Origin: Novosphingobium sp. | GTDB lineage: Bacteria; Pseudomonadota; Alphaproteobacteria; Sphingomonadales; Sphingomonadaceae | Length of the DNA: 9,792 nucleotides | Direction of reading: 5' to 3' | Assembly: GCA_027490345.1 (NCBI GenBank) | Contig: JAIXYF010000318.1 | Coordinates: 1 to 9,792, forward strand | Shown here: piece after piece, positions 1 to 7,228 of the stretch | Layout: every line of letters begins with the position of its first letter | How positions within the stretch are numbered: position 1 is the first letter of the stretch | Program-made: the position numbers and the translations under genes | Notes under the pieces: model-generated | Seen by the model: the letters and a program-made list of their open reading frames with translations, nothing else | Databases searched by the model: none | Told to the model about the DNA's origin: nothing

Positions 1-264
1 ATAGCCCAGCATCGCCACGCCCGCCTTCTTCAGCGCGGCATAATCGGTCAGCGAACCGGTGTAGCTTTCGGGAATCGCGCCCAGCACGATGAACTTGCTC
101 GAAAAATCCACCCCGCCGGTCAGGAAGCCGATCACTGGCATGATCAGATCTTCGGTCAGCGACGTCACCACCTTGCCGAAGGCGGCGCCGATGATCACAC
201 CCACCGCCAGATCGAGCACATTGCCGCGCGCCACGAAATCCCGGAATTCTCCCATCATGCCCAT
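1..264 (-). CDS. mscL: Large-conductance mechanosensitive channel MscL (N-terminal 88 residues; runs off left edge)
   Basis: This encodes the inner-membrane channel that opens under membrane tension to release solutes on hypo-osmotic shock. The minus-strand frame is open from an ATG at 264 to base 1, giving 88 residues; the usual protein is about 130-145, so the second transmembrane helix and C-terminal bundle lie outside. The N-terminus reads MGMMGEFRDFVARGNVLDLA, followed by AVGVIIGAAFGKVV. That is the classic amphipathic N-helix plus pore-lining TM1 of MscL, with the small-residue Gly/Ala packing pattern. A periplasmic loop (about residues 46-78) follows, and the window ends at the beginning of TM2. 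An AGGAGA ribosome binding site lies just upstream of the ATG (about 271-276). The gene is divergent from lemA. The identification is very secure from the TM1 signature; only the C-terminus is unseen. Confidence 0.96.
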   Translation of the reverse strand, partial: MGMMGEFRDFVARGNVLDLAVGVIIGAAFGKVVTSLTEDLIMPVIGFLTGGVDFSSKFIVLGAIPESYTGSLTDYAALKKAGVAMLGY

Positions 265-359
265 GTCTTATCTCCTGATTAGGCATATTCACCCACGCGC
301 TTCCTGCCAGCCGCAATCCATTGCAACAAGGGGGGGCTGGACCGATCCGGGCCAAGCCC

Positions 360-387
360 TTGAACCGCCAACGGGACCCGCTACATT
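360..387 (+). promoter_or_regulatory. Candidate promoter for the lemA-TPM-TPM-nudix-SDR run
   Basis: TTGAAC (360-365) and TACATT (382-387) are separated by 16 bp. With the two preceding bases the -10 reads GCTACATT, which fits the alphaproteobacterial housekeeping -10 pattern GCTANAW well. The start of transcription would fall near 394, leaving about a 50-nt leader before the lemA ATG. This is pattern matching by eye in the only sizeable gap (265-443) of the left half. The rest of that gap shows no other clear signal apart from the mscL leader. Confidence 0.35.
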
Positions 388-443
388 CACCTCCGAGCCA
401 ATCCGCCGCGCCTGCGCCGGAACTCTTGAGGGAACACACACCG

Positions 444-1106
444 ATGGCCGCTGCGCTGCTTGCCCGCCTTTCCCGTTTCGCTTTCGTTGCCATGGCCGCT
501 GCAGGCCTTGCCGGCTGCGGAGTCAACGCGATCCCCACCGCCGAGGAAGCCGCCAAGGCCAAGTGGGCCGATGTGCAAAACCAGTATCAGCGGCGGTCCG
601 ATCTGGTGCCGAACCTTGTCGCCACGGTGAAGGGCTATGCCAAGCAGGAGCAGGACACGCTCGTGAAGGTCACCGAAGCCCGCGCCAAGGCGACCTCGAT
701 TCAGGTGTCCGCCGCCGACCTGACCGATCCTGACAAGGTGGCGCAGTATCAGGCCGCGCAGGGGCAGCTTTCGCAGGGTCTTGGCCGCCTGCTGGCCTCG
801 GTCGAGGCCTATCCCGATCTCAAATCAAACGAGAACTTCCTCGCGCTGCAGAGCCAGCTGGAAGGCACCGAAAACCGCATCGCGGTGGCGCGGCGCGATT
901 ACAACGAGGCCGTGCAGCAGTATAACACCACGATCCGCACCTTCCCTGCGATCATCGCCGCCAAGGTCGTTTACGGTGCCAAGCCGATGGTACCGTTTGC
1001 CGCCACCACGCCGGGCGCCGATACCGCGCCGACGGTGAGCTTCGATGCACCGGCCGCGGCCAATGACAACGCCGCAGGCGCAGCGGGCAAGGCGGCCGCG
1101 AACTGA
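444..1106 (+). CDS. lemA: LemA family lipoprotein
   Basis: This is a LemA family protein of 220 residues; the molecular role is poorly defined, but it is a membrane-anchored, all-helical protein facing the cell envelope. The N-terminus has a short positively charged and hydrophobic stretch ending in a lipobox LAGC with Cys25, so a lipoprotein anchor is likely. The family signature then appears: CGVNAIP (25-31), NQYQRRSDLVPNLVATVKGY (46-65), and the long helix YPDLKSNENFLALQSQLEGT (123-142) continuing to NRIAVARRDYNEAVQQYN and TFP (to 168). The C-terminal 35 residues are Ala/Pro-rich and probably disordered. The start at 444 is chosen over an in-frame ATG at 321 because GAGGGA (428-433) sits 10 nt upstream and the signal segment begins here. 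The next gene, a TPM protein, follows after 23 nt; lemA next to TPM genes is a recurrent bacterial arrangement. Confidence 0.95.
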   Translation: MAAALLARLSRFAFVAMAAAGLAGCGVNAIPTAEEAAKAKWADVQNQYQRRSDLVPNLVATVKGYAKQEQDTLVKVTEARAKATSIQVSAADLTDPDKVAQYQAAQGQLSQGLGRLLASVEAYPDLKSNENFLALQSQLEGTENRIAVARRDYNEAVQQYNTTIRTFPAIIAAKVVYGAKPMVPFAATTPGADTAPTVSFDAPAAANDNAAGAAGKAAAN

Positions 1107-1129
1107 GCCGGGGCGGCGGAGCGCCGCTC

Positions 1130-1903
1130 ATGAAACGCCTTGTGCTCGCCTTGCTGGCGCTGCTGGTCCTTTTTGCGGGGCCAGCAGCGGCGCAGACATT
1201 CCCCAAGCTCAGCGGCCGCGTGGTCGATGAAGCGCACCTGCTCTCGCCCGAACAGGTCGGCGCGCTCGATGCCAAGCTGGCCGCACTGCAGACCCAGTCG
1301 CAGCGCCAGATGGTGATCGCCACGGTCCCCAGCCTCGAAGGTTACGAGATGGAGGACTATGGCTACCGGCTCGGCCGCGCGTGGGGCATCGGCGACAAGC
1401 AGCGCAACGACGGCGTGCTGCTGCTGGTGGCGCCCAACGAGCGCAAGGTGCGGATCGAGGTCGGCTATGGCCTGGAAGGCATCATCACCGATGCGCTTTC
1501 CAGCGTGATCATCAGCCGGGAAGTGGTGCCACGTTTCAAGGCAAACGATTATCCCGGCGGCATCGCGGCGGCGACCGATCAGATCATCGCGCAGTTGCAA
1601 TTGCCCGAGGATGAGGCCCGCAAGGTAACCGCTGCGGCCGCGAGCAAGGACAAGGCCCCGCGCTTCGATGCGGGCACGGTCATCTTCCTCGTCATCTTCT
1701 TCTTTTTCTTTGTCCTCCCTTTCATCAGGGCGATGCGCGGCGGCGGGCGGCGCTATGGTGCACCCGGCGTGATGATCTTCCCCTCCGGCGGCTGGGGCGG
1801 CGGTGGCTCCGATTGGGGCGGCGGAAGCGATTGGGGCGGCGGCGGCGGTTTTTCAGGCGGCGGCGGCAGCTTCGGCGGCGGCGGTTCGTCAGGGAGTTGG
1901 TAA
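1130..1903 (+). CDS. TPM-domain (YgcG-like) secreted/anchored protein with Gly-rich tail
   Basis: This is a 257-residue TPM-domain protein (Pfam TPM_phosphatase; YgcG-like). The domain was first proposed as a phosphatase, but its cellular role is unsettled. A signal peptide spans residues 1-21 (KR, then a Leu/Ala core ending PAAA, likely cleaved before Q22). The TPM domain covers about 28-155 and contains VVDEAHLLSP near its start, then RNDGVLLLVAPNERKVRIEV (92-111) and GYGLEGIITD, which are the strongest family signatures. A single transmembrane helix with a run of five or more Phe lies at about 183-200. It is followed by basic residues and a Gly/Ser/Trp tail (203-257) ending GGGGSSGSW, as in many relatives. 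The domain is thus predicted outside the membrane with the tail inside. GGAG (1118-1121) is 8 nt before the ATG. The gene is 1 nt from the next TPM gene and presumably acts together with LemA. Confidence 0.93.
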   Translation: MKRLVLALLALLVLFAGPAAAQTFPKLSGRVVDEAHLLSPEQVGALDAKLAALQTQSQRQMVIATVPSLEGYEMEDYGYRLGRAWGIGDKQRNDGVLLLVAPNERKVRIEVGYGLEGIITDALSSVIISREVVPRFKANDYPGGIAAATDQIIAQLQLPEDEARKVTAAAASKDKAPRFDAGTVIFLVIFFFFFVLPFIRAMRGGGRRYGAPGVMIFPSGGWGGGGSDWGGGSDWGGGGGFSGGGGSFGGGGSSGSW

Positions 1904-1904
1904 G

Positions 1905-2573
1905 ATGCTGACCAGCGAAAACCGCAAGCGCATTGCCGAGGCCGTCTCGGCCGCCGAAGCCGCCAGCGCGGGCGAGATCGTCACGATCGTGACCCCGCAA
2001 TCGGACAGCTACCGCGATATCACGCTGGCGTGGTCCGCCACCACCGCCTTCCTCGCGCTGGCTTTACTGGAACTGGCGCCTGATTTCACGCTTGGTCTGA
2101 TCGAGCGGGCGCTGGGCTTGTGGGCGCATGAATGGACGCCGCGCGCGGTGCTGGGGATCGCGCTCACCGTCGCGGTGCTGGGGTTCCTGGCAATGCTGCT
2201 GCTGATGGCGTGGCGGCCCCTGCGTCTCCTGCTCACGCCCGCGCCGATCAAGGCCGCACGCGTCCATGCCCGCGCGCTCACGTGCTTTCGGATCGGCGCA
2301 GAAGGGCGCACGACCGGGCGAACCGGCATCCTCATTTACCTTTCGCTGGCCGAACACCGCGCCGAAATCATCGCCGATGAAGCCATCGCCAGCAAAGTCA
2401 CCCCCGAAGTGTGGGGCGATGCCATGCTGGCGTTGCTCGGCCCCTTGCGTGAGGGCCGCGTGGGTGAAGGCATGGTGGCCGCCATCGCCAAGGTCGGCGC
2501 GGTGTTGGCCGAGCATCTGCCGCGCGCCGCAGACGACCACAACGAACTGCCAGACCGGGTGATCGAAGTATGA
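1905..2573 (+). CDS. Membrane TPM-domain protein
   Basis: This 222-residue protein has a TPM domain apparently split by a membrane insertion. Residues 1-37 contain RKRIAEAVSAAEAASAGEIV, the first strand and helix of the domain. Two hydrophobic helices follow at about 40-58 and 80-103. The domain resumes with TGRTGILIYLSLAEHRAEII (137-156) and ADEAIASKVTPEVWGDAM (157-174), which correspond to the core strand and following helices, and ends with helices to about 205. There is no signal peptide, so the soluble part is probably cytoplasmic, opposite to its upstream neighbour. The start at 1905 is preferred over an in-frame ATG at 1803 that lies inside the upstream gene: AGGGAG (1891-1896) is 8 nt before 1905, and the extension is low-complexity Ala produced by the other frame's Gly repeats. 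The gene overlaps the Nudix gene by ATGA at 2570-2573, which suggests translational coupling. Confidence 0.9.
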   Translation: MLTSENRKRIAEAVSAAEAASAGEIVTIVTPQSDSYRDITLAWSATTAFLALALLELAPDFTLGLIERALGLWAHEWTPRAVLGIALTVAVLGFLAMLLLMAWRPLRLLLTPAPIKAARVHARALTCFRIGAEGRTTGRTGILIYLSLAEHRAEIIADEAIASKVTPEVWGDAMLALLGPLREGRVGEGMVAAIAKVGAVLAEHLPRAADDHNELPDRVIEV

Positions 2574-3112
2574 GCCTTGAAGACGAATTTCGCGACGAGC
2601 CTGAAATCATTCAGTGGCAGGGCCGCTTCATCGCCGCGAAAACGCGGGGCCGCTGGGAATACGTCTCCCGCGCGCGCGGGATCAAAGCGGCGGTGATCCT
2701 GGCGATCACGCCGGCAGATGAAGTCGTGCTGGTCGAGCAGTTTCGCATCCCGCTGGGCCGCGCCTGCATCGAGCTTCCCGCAGGCCTCATCGGCGACGAT
2801 GATGGCGGTGAGAACGAAGATGCCGCCACGGCTGCGATCCGCGAGCTGGAGGAAGAGACCGGCTACCGCGCGGGCCGCATGGACGATCTGGGTGAATACT
2901 ATTCCAGCCCGGGCATGGTGAGCGAGGCTTTCACGCTGTTTCGCGCGCATGATCTGGTCCGCGTCGGCCCCGGCGGCGGGGTGGAAGGCGAAGGGATCAC
3001 CGTGCTCCACGTGCCGCGCGCAAGGATCGCCGAGTTCATCGCGGAAAAGCGCGCCGAAGGCTATGGCATCGACACGCGGATGCTGATGTTGCTAAGCCCC
3101 GCTTGGCTATAA
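2570..3112 (+). CDS. NUDIX hydrolase, ADP-ribose pyrophosphatase type
   Basis: This 180-residue cytoplasmic Nudix hydrolase probably splits ADP-ribose or another nucleoside diphosphate sugar into AMP and a sugar phosphate, with Mg2+ bound by the Nudix glutamates. The Nudix helix is clear: E83, then seven residues, then RELEEETGY (91-99). Upstream is EQFRIPLGRACIELPAG (56-72), the ADP-ribose hydrolase style approach to the box, and downstream GEYYSSPGMVSEAFTLF (108-124), typical of the ADPRase subgroup. The spacing from G72 to E83 is ten residues rather than the canonical five; the extra part is acidic and Gly-rich (GDDDGGEN). The length fits the family. Its start codon overlaps the stop of the upstream TPM gene, so it is translated from the same message. 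The substrate is inferred from the subgroup, not visible. Confidence 0.9.
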   Translation: MSLEDEFRDEPEIIQWQGRFIAAKTRGRWEYVSRARGIKAAVILAITPADEVVLVEQFRIPLGRACIELPAGLIGDDDGGENEDAATAAIRELEEETGYRAGRMDDLGEYYSSPGMVSEAFTLFRAHDLVRVGPGGGVEGEGITVLHVPRARIAEFIAEKRAEGYGIDTRMLMLLSPAWL

Positions 3113-3136
3113 ACAAAGACAAGAGGATTGGGGCTG

Positions 3137-3931
3137 ATGGGCAAGGGTTCGGGAGGCCGCGTTTCGGGCAAGCTGGCACTGGTGACGGGCGCAGCACAAG
3201 GGCTGGGCGCAGCGCACGCGCACCTGCTGGCGCGTGAGGGCGCAAAAGTGCTGCTGACCGACATTCAAGGCGATGCCGCCGCCGCGCAGGCCGAGGCGAT
3301 CAACGCCGAACTGGGTGCGGGCGCTGCCTTTGCCATGCGCCACGATGTGACGAGCGCAGACGATTGGGATGCGGCTATCGCGATGGCGGCGGAAAAGCTC
3401 GGCGGCCTGTCCGTGCTGGTCAACAACGCAGGCGTGGGCGTGCGCGGCGATATCGAGACTTGCACGCTGGAGGAATGGCACCGCGGCTTTGCGATCAATG
3501 TCGATTCGGTGTTTCTCGGCTGCCAGAAGGCGCTGCCACTCATGAAGGACAACCAGCCCGCCTCGATTGTCAACATCAGCTCAATCGCAGGCCTCATCGC
3601 CTCGCACACCATGCCCGGCTACAACGCCAGCAAGGCGGCGGTGTGGATGCTGACCAAGTCCGTCGCGCTCTACTGCGCCAAGAAGGGGTGGGATATCCGC
3701 TGCAATTCGGTCCACCCGACTTTCGTCGATACGCCGATCCTTGATGGCATCAGCAAGAACGCCGGGATCGAAAAGGATGTGGTCATGGGCAAGCTGGCCC
3801 GCCAGATCCCGCTGGGCCGCGTGGGCGAACCCATCGATATCGCGCAAGGCGTGCTCTACCTCGCCAGCAACGAGAGCCGGTTCATGACTGGGGCGGAGCT
3901 GAAGCTGGACGGCGGCATTTCGGCGATGTGA
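3137..3931 (+). CDS. Short-chain dehydrogenase/reductase (classical SDR)
   Basis: This is a 264-residue classical SDR oxidoreductase, cytoplasmic, with a Rossmann fold. The cofactor motif TGAAQGLG lies at 17-24. An Asp (D42) at the end of strand 2 favours NAD(H) over NADP(H). NNAG is at 96-99, and the catalytic set is N121, S149 (NISS), Y162 and K166 (YNASK). The end has LGRVGEPIDIAQGVLYLAS and MTGAELKLDGG, typical of the steroid/cyclic-alcohol dehydrogenase branch of SDRs. The substrate cannot be read from sequence. The ATG at 3137 is chosen because AAGAGGA (3121-3127) is 9 nt upstream; an in-frame TTG at 3128 touches that site. It follows the Nudix gene by 24 nt and is probably the last gene of the lemA run. 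No clear terminator follows, only the inverted repeat assigned to the toxin-antitoxin operator. Confidence 0.93.
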   Translation: MGKGSGGRVSGKLALVTGAAQGLGAAHAHLLAREGAKVLLTDIQGDAAAAQAEAINAELGAGAAFAMRHDVTSADDWDAAIAMAAEKLGGLSVLVNNAGVGVRGDIETCTLEEWHRGFAINVDSVFLGCQKALPLMKDNQPASIVNISSIAGLIASHTMPGYNASKAAVWMLTKSVALYCAKKGWDIRCNSVHPTFVDTPILDGISKNAGIEKDVVMGKLARQIPLGRVGEPIDIAQGVLYLASNESRFMTGAELKLDGGISAM

Positions 3932-3952
3932 TTTTGGCTAGGGTGATTGCCA

Positions 3953-3988
3953 TCCAACTTGGGATATGCCAGGATATCCCAAGTTGGA
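3953..3988. promoter_or_regulatory. Perfect inverted repeat upstream of vapBC, likely autoregulatory operator
   Basis: Two 15-bp arms (3953-3967 and 3974-3988) are exact reverse complements around a 6-bp centre. Each arm also contains a small palindrome: CCAACTTGG at 3954-3962 and CCAAGTTGG at 3979-3987, centres 25 bp apart. GGATATCC is a further palindrome at 3972-3979. VapBC-type complexes usually repress their own operon by binding such repeats through the AbrB-like N-terminus of the antitoxin. The right arm reaches into the antitoxin ribosome binding site (GGAGA, 3986-3990), so a hairpin in the RNA could also hide that site. No T-run follows, which argues against an intrinsic terminator. 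Confidence 0.75.
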
Positions 3989-3997
3989 GATAACACT

Positions 3998-4261
3998 ATG
4001 TCGCAAGTCATTGTCGGAAAGTGGGGCAAGAGCCTTGCTGTCAGAGTGCCCTTGGATGTCGCATCCGCCGCAGGCCTGACTGACGGTGAGACGGTGGAGA
4101 TCGAGGCCGTTGATGGCACCATCGTGATCCGGCGTGATCAAGCCAAGGCGGAGGCGCGGCGCAAGGCCGAAGCCGCGATGGCTGAAATCCTTGAGTTATC
4201 CAAGGATATGACCCTAGGTGGTTTGTCGATCCGCGAACTGATCGATGAAGGACGCCGCTAG
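3998..4261 (+). CDS. vapB: VapB/AbrB-type antitoxin
   Basis: This 87-residue antitoxin has a swapped-hairpin (SpoVT-AbrB/MazE) DNA-binding domain at about 3-47: VGKWGKSLAVRVPLDVASAA, then GLTDGETVEIEAVDGTIVIR. The C-terminal part is Lys/Arg/Ala-rich and helical (48-70) and ends in SIRELIDEGRR, the type of segment that wraps the PIN toxin and blocks its active site. The ATG at 3998 is preceded by GGAGA (3986-3990). An in-frame TTG at 3947 would read through the inverted repeat and has no ribosome site. The toxin gene begins immediately after the stop codon. The protein is expected to neutralise the adjacent VapC and, with it, repress the operon. Confidence 0.9.
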   Translation: MSQVIVGKWGKSLAVRVPLDVASAAGLTDGETVEIEAVDGTIVIRRDQAKAEARRKAEAAMAEILELSKDMTLGGLSIRELIDEGRR

Positions 4262-4675
4262 TTGAGCATCGTGGTTGATGCGTCGATGACAGCGGCATGG
4301 CTGTTCGCGGACGAACGGACCGAGGCCGCCTTGAAGGTCTTCCGAAACGTTGCGGATGCAGGCGCGGTAGTCCCCTCATTATGGCGGCTGGAAATAGCCA
4401 GCCTGCTGCGCACAGCCGAGCGCCGGGGGAGATGCACGGACACTCTGGCCGATGCCTTGCTGGAACAGCTTGAGAGCTTGCCGATTGAAATTGACCGGGA
4501 GACAGATGCTCATGCGTGGCACGCCACCCGATCACTATCGCGCGAGCAGGGACTTACGCCTTACGATGCGGCCTATCTTGAGCTGGCTATCCGGCGCGGA
4601 CTGCCGCTGGCGACCGGTGACAGGGAACTTATTGCAGCAGCGCAAAGGCTTGGGGTTGCCGTGCTCACGCCATAA
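4262..4675 (+). CDS. vapC: VapC-type PIN-domain toxin ribonuclease
   Basis: This 137-residue PIN-domain protein is predicted to be the toxin of the pair, a Mg2+-dependent endoribonuclease. Acidic residues occupy the expected places: D6 in VVDAS, E44 in RLEIASLL, D102 in TPYDAAYLELA and D120 in LATGDREL. These are the hallmarks of VapC proteins, so the active site looks intact. The start is a TTG directly after the antitoxin TAG. GAAGGA (4247-4252) lies 9 nt upstream inside the antitoxin gene, and no in-frame ATG would keep the D6 strand. The rare start codon would help keep toxin below antitoxin. The RNA target is unknown. The pair sits between an SDR gene and a transporter gene with no mobile element visible. 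Confidence 0.92.
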   Translation: MSIVVDASMTAAWLFADERTEAALKVFRNVADAGAVVPSLWRLEIASLLRTAERRGRCTDTLADALLEQLESLPIEIDRETDAHAWHATRSLSREQGLTPYDAAYLELAIRRGLPLATGDRELIAAAQRLGVAVLTP

Positions 4676-4738
4676 CGAGCTTCTGGAGACGCAAGTGCCC
4701 ACTAGCGCCCATTTTCGGCCGGAAGAGGTTGCCCCATC

Positions 4739-5578
4739 ATGATCAGCCTGCCGGTCTTTGGCCTCATCCTGCTTGCCGCGACCTTGCACGCGAGCTGGAA
4801 CGCCTTCCTCAAAGGCAGCAGCGATACGCTCCTTTCCACCACGCTGGTGATGGGCGGCGCGGCGTTGATTGCGGTCGTAGCCTTGCCCTTCCTGCCCGCA
4901 CCGGCGCGGGCGAGCTGGCCCTGGCTGGCGGTCTCTGCCTCGATGCAAGTGGGCTACCTCGTGCTACTGGTGCGGATCTACCACACGGTCGACATGAGCC
5001 TTGCCTATCCGCTGATGCGCGGCAGCGCGCCGCTCACGGTCGCGCTCGTCAGCACGCTGTGGCTGGGCGAAGTGCTGCCCGGCATCGGCTGGATCGGCAT
5101 TGCCACGATCTGCCTTGGCATTCTGGCGATGGCCCTCGGTGCGCGCGGCGCGCTAAGCCCGGCGGGCCTTGCCATGACCCTCGCCAATGCGGCGATCATC
5201 GCGGCCTATACGCTGACCGACGCCATGGGCGCGCGCGCCTCAGGCACGCCTGCCGCTTACACACTTTGGCTTTCGCTGCTGACTGGCATCGTCATGGTGA
5301 TCTGGGCTATTTCGGCACGCGGCGCGGCACTGGTCCGCTATGCCCGGCAGGGCTGGCATATCGGGCTGATTGGCGGGGCCAGCACGATCGTGTCCTACAC
5401 CATCGCGCTCTGGGCGATGACCATGGCGCCCATCGCGATGGTCGCCGCGCTGCGGGAAACCTCGATCCTGTTTGCCACCGTGATTTCGGCAGTGATCCTG
5501 CGCGAACGGGTAAGCCGCGCGCGGGTAATGGCCGCCTGCGTCATTGCTGGAGGAACCATGCTGCTGCGGCTGGCCTGA
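4739..5578 (+). CDS. EamA/DMT-superfamily transporter
   Basis: This 279-residue inner-membrane protein consists of two EamA repeats, about ten transmembrane helices in all. The first repeat spans about 5-135 (HASWNAFLKGSSDTLLS near the start; DMSLAYPLMRGSAPLTVALV at 85-104). The second spans about 143-278 (APIAMVAALRETSILFATVI at 230-249, followed by LRERVSR). The RGSAPL and RETSILFA segments occupy matching positions in the two halves, as expected for the drug/metabolite transporter superfamily. The substrate cannot be read; metabolite export is usual. GGAAGAGG (4721-4728) precedes the ATG by 10 nt. The gene starts 63 nt after vapC and is convergent with the VOC gene, ending just before the shared hairpin terminator. 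Confidence 0.9.
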   Translation: MISLPVFGLILLAATLHASWNAFLKGSSDTLLSTTLVMGGAALIAVVALPFLPAPARASWPWLAVSASMQVGYLVLLVRIYHTVDMSLAYPLMRGSAPLTVALVSTLWLGEVLPGIGWIGIATICLGILAMALGARGALSPAGLAMTLANAAIIAAYTLTDAMGARASGTPAAYTLWLSLLTGIVMVIWAISARGAALVRYARQGWHIGLIGGASTIVSYTIALWAMTMAPIAMVAALRETSILFATVISAVILRERVSRARVMAACVIAGGTMLLRLA

Positions 5579-5586
5579 AAACGAAA

Positions 5587-5627
5587 CCGCCCGCGAGGGC
5601 CGCCTGATCGGCAGTCCTCGCGGGCGG
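5587..5627 (-). terminator. Bidirectional hairpin terminator between convergent genes
   Basis: Perfect 12-bp GC-rich arms (CCGCCCGCGAGG at 5587-5598, its complement at 5616-5627) enclose a 17-nt loop with a further 4-bp stem (GCCG 5599-5602, CGGC 5609-5612). Read on the minus strand the hairpin is followed by TTTCGTTTTC, a reasonable U-rich tail for the operon ending with the VOC gene. On the plus strand the transporter transcript gets the hairpin but almost no U-run, so termination there would be weaker. Its position between two facing stop codons fits. Confidence 0.75.
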
Positions 5628-5644
5628 ATACTGTTAGCGCTGGA

Positions 5645-6022
5645 TCAGGCGTTGGGGTTCGGCGCAAAGGCGCAGATCTTGTTGCCATCGGTATCGCGCA
5701 GGTAAGCGCCGTATTGCTTGCCCGGCGCGTTTTCACGCACGCCCGGCGCGCCTTCGCAAGTGCCGCCATTGGCGAGACCAGCCGCGTGGAAGGCATCCAC
5801 TTCGGCAAACGTCTTGGCGACAAAACCCTGCGTGAAGCCGTTGGACCAGGTGTGCGGCTCGCCATTGAGCGGCTTGGTCACCATCAGCGCGCCAGCGGCA
5901 GAGGGAAACAGCGTGCCATGCGGCAGCGGCACGGCCTGATGCCCGAGCGCGCCCATGACGGCAGTGTAGAACGCGCGCGACTTTTCAATGTCATTGGTGC
6001 CGAGAACGGTATGGGTAAACAT
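5645..6022 (-). CDS. VOC family (glyoxalase/dioxygenase-fold) protein
   Basis: This 125-residue single-domain vicinal-oxygen-chelate protein has a first beta-alpha-beta unit MFTHTVLGTNDIEKSRAFYT, with His4 as the first potential metal ligand. The second unit runs from about 62 (GFTQGFVAKTFAEVDAFHAA) to YGAYLRDTDGNKICAF (104-119). In metal-dependent VOC enzymes the later ligands would be a His near TQGF and a Glu near NKI; here those positions hold Gln65 and Cys117, so a standard metal site is doubtful. The reaction is unknown. The gene lies 17 nt behind the class III dehydrogenase with AAGGAAG just upstream of its ATG, so it is the last gene of that transcript. Small VOC genes next to glutathione-dependent formaldehyde dehydrogenase recur in proteobacteria, suggesting an accessory role in glutathione/aldehyde chemistry; this is inference. 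Confidence 0.88.
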   Translation of the reverse strand: MFTHTVLGTNDIEKSRAFYTAVMGALGHQAVPLPHGTLFPSAAGALMVTKPLNGEPHTWSNGFTQGFVAKTFAEVDAFHAAGLANGGTCEGAPGVRENAPGKQYGAYLRDTDGNKICAFAPNPNA

Positions 6023-6039
6023 GGTTTGGCTTCCTTGGC

Positions 6040-7152
<1,113 letters not shown>

Positions 7153-7197
7153 GGGTAATCCTCCCCCGGGGAAAATGGCTGCCCTGCCGATAGGCAA

Positions 7198-7228
7198 AGC
7201 CGCGCTTGGGTTCAATCGGTTCGCGGCT
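7198..7228 (-). other. Short hairpin at the MFS stop / dehydrogenase leader
   Basis: AGCCGCG (7198-7204) and CGCGGCT (7222-7228) form 7-bp perfect arms around a 17-nt loop. The hairpin overlaps the last base of the MFS stop codon and lies upstream of the dehydrogenase ribosome site. Only two U residues follow on the minus strand, so it is not a convincing terminator; it could stabilise or attenuate the transcript between the two genes. Confidence 0.3.

Noticed and set aside
321..443. Longer lemA start at ATG 321
   Set aside because: It adds 41 unrelated residues in front of the lipoprotein signal; the ribosome site fits 444.
1785..1900. GGCGGC-rich repeats as a tandem repeat or mobile element
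   Set aside because: They encode the Gly/Ser/Trp tail typical of YgcG-like TPM proteins.
3947..3997. Upstream TTG start for vapB
   Set aside because: It translates the inverted repeat and lacks a ribosome site; the AbrB domain starts right after ATG 3998.
4729..5607. A 292-codon frame overlapping the EamA transporter in another frame
   Set aside because: The other frame carries transmembrane helices and EamA motifs; this one is an Arg/His-rich shadow.
7153..7215. N-terminal extension of the dehydrogenase to 7215
   Set aside because: MKTRAAVAFE is the normal family N-terminus, and a very strong ribosome site precedes 7152.
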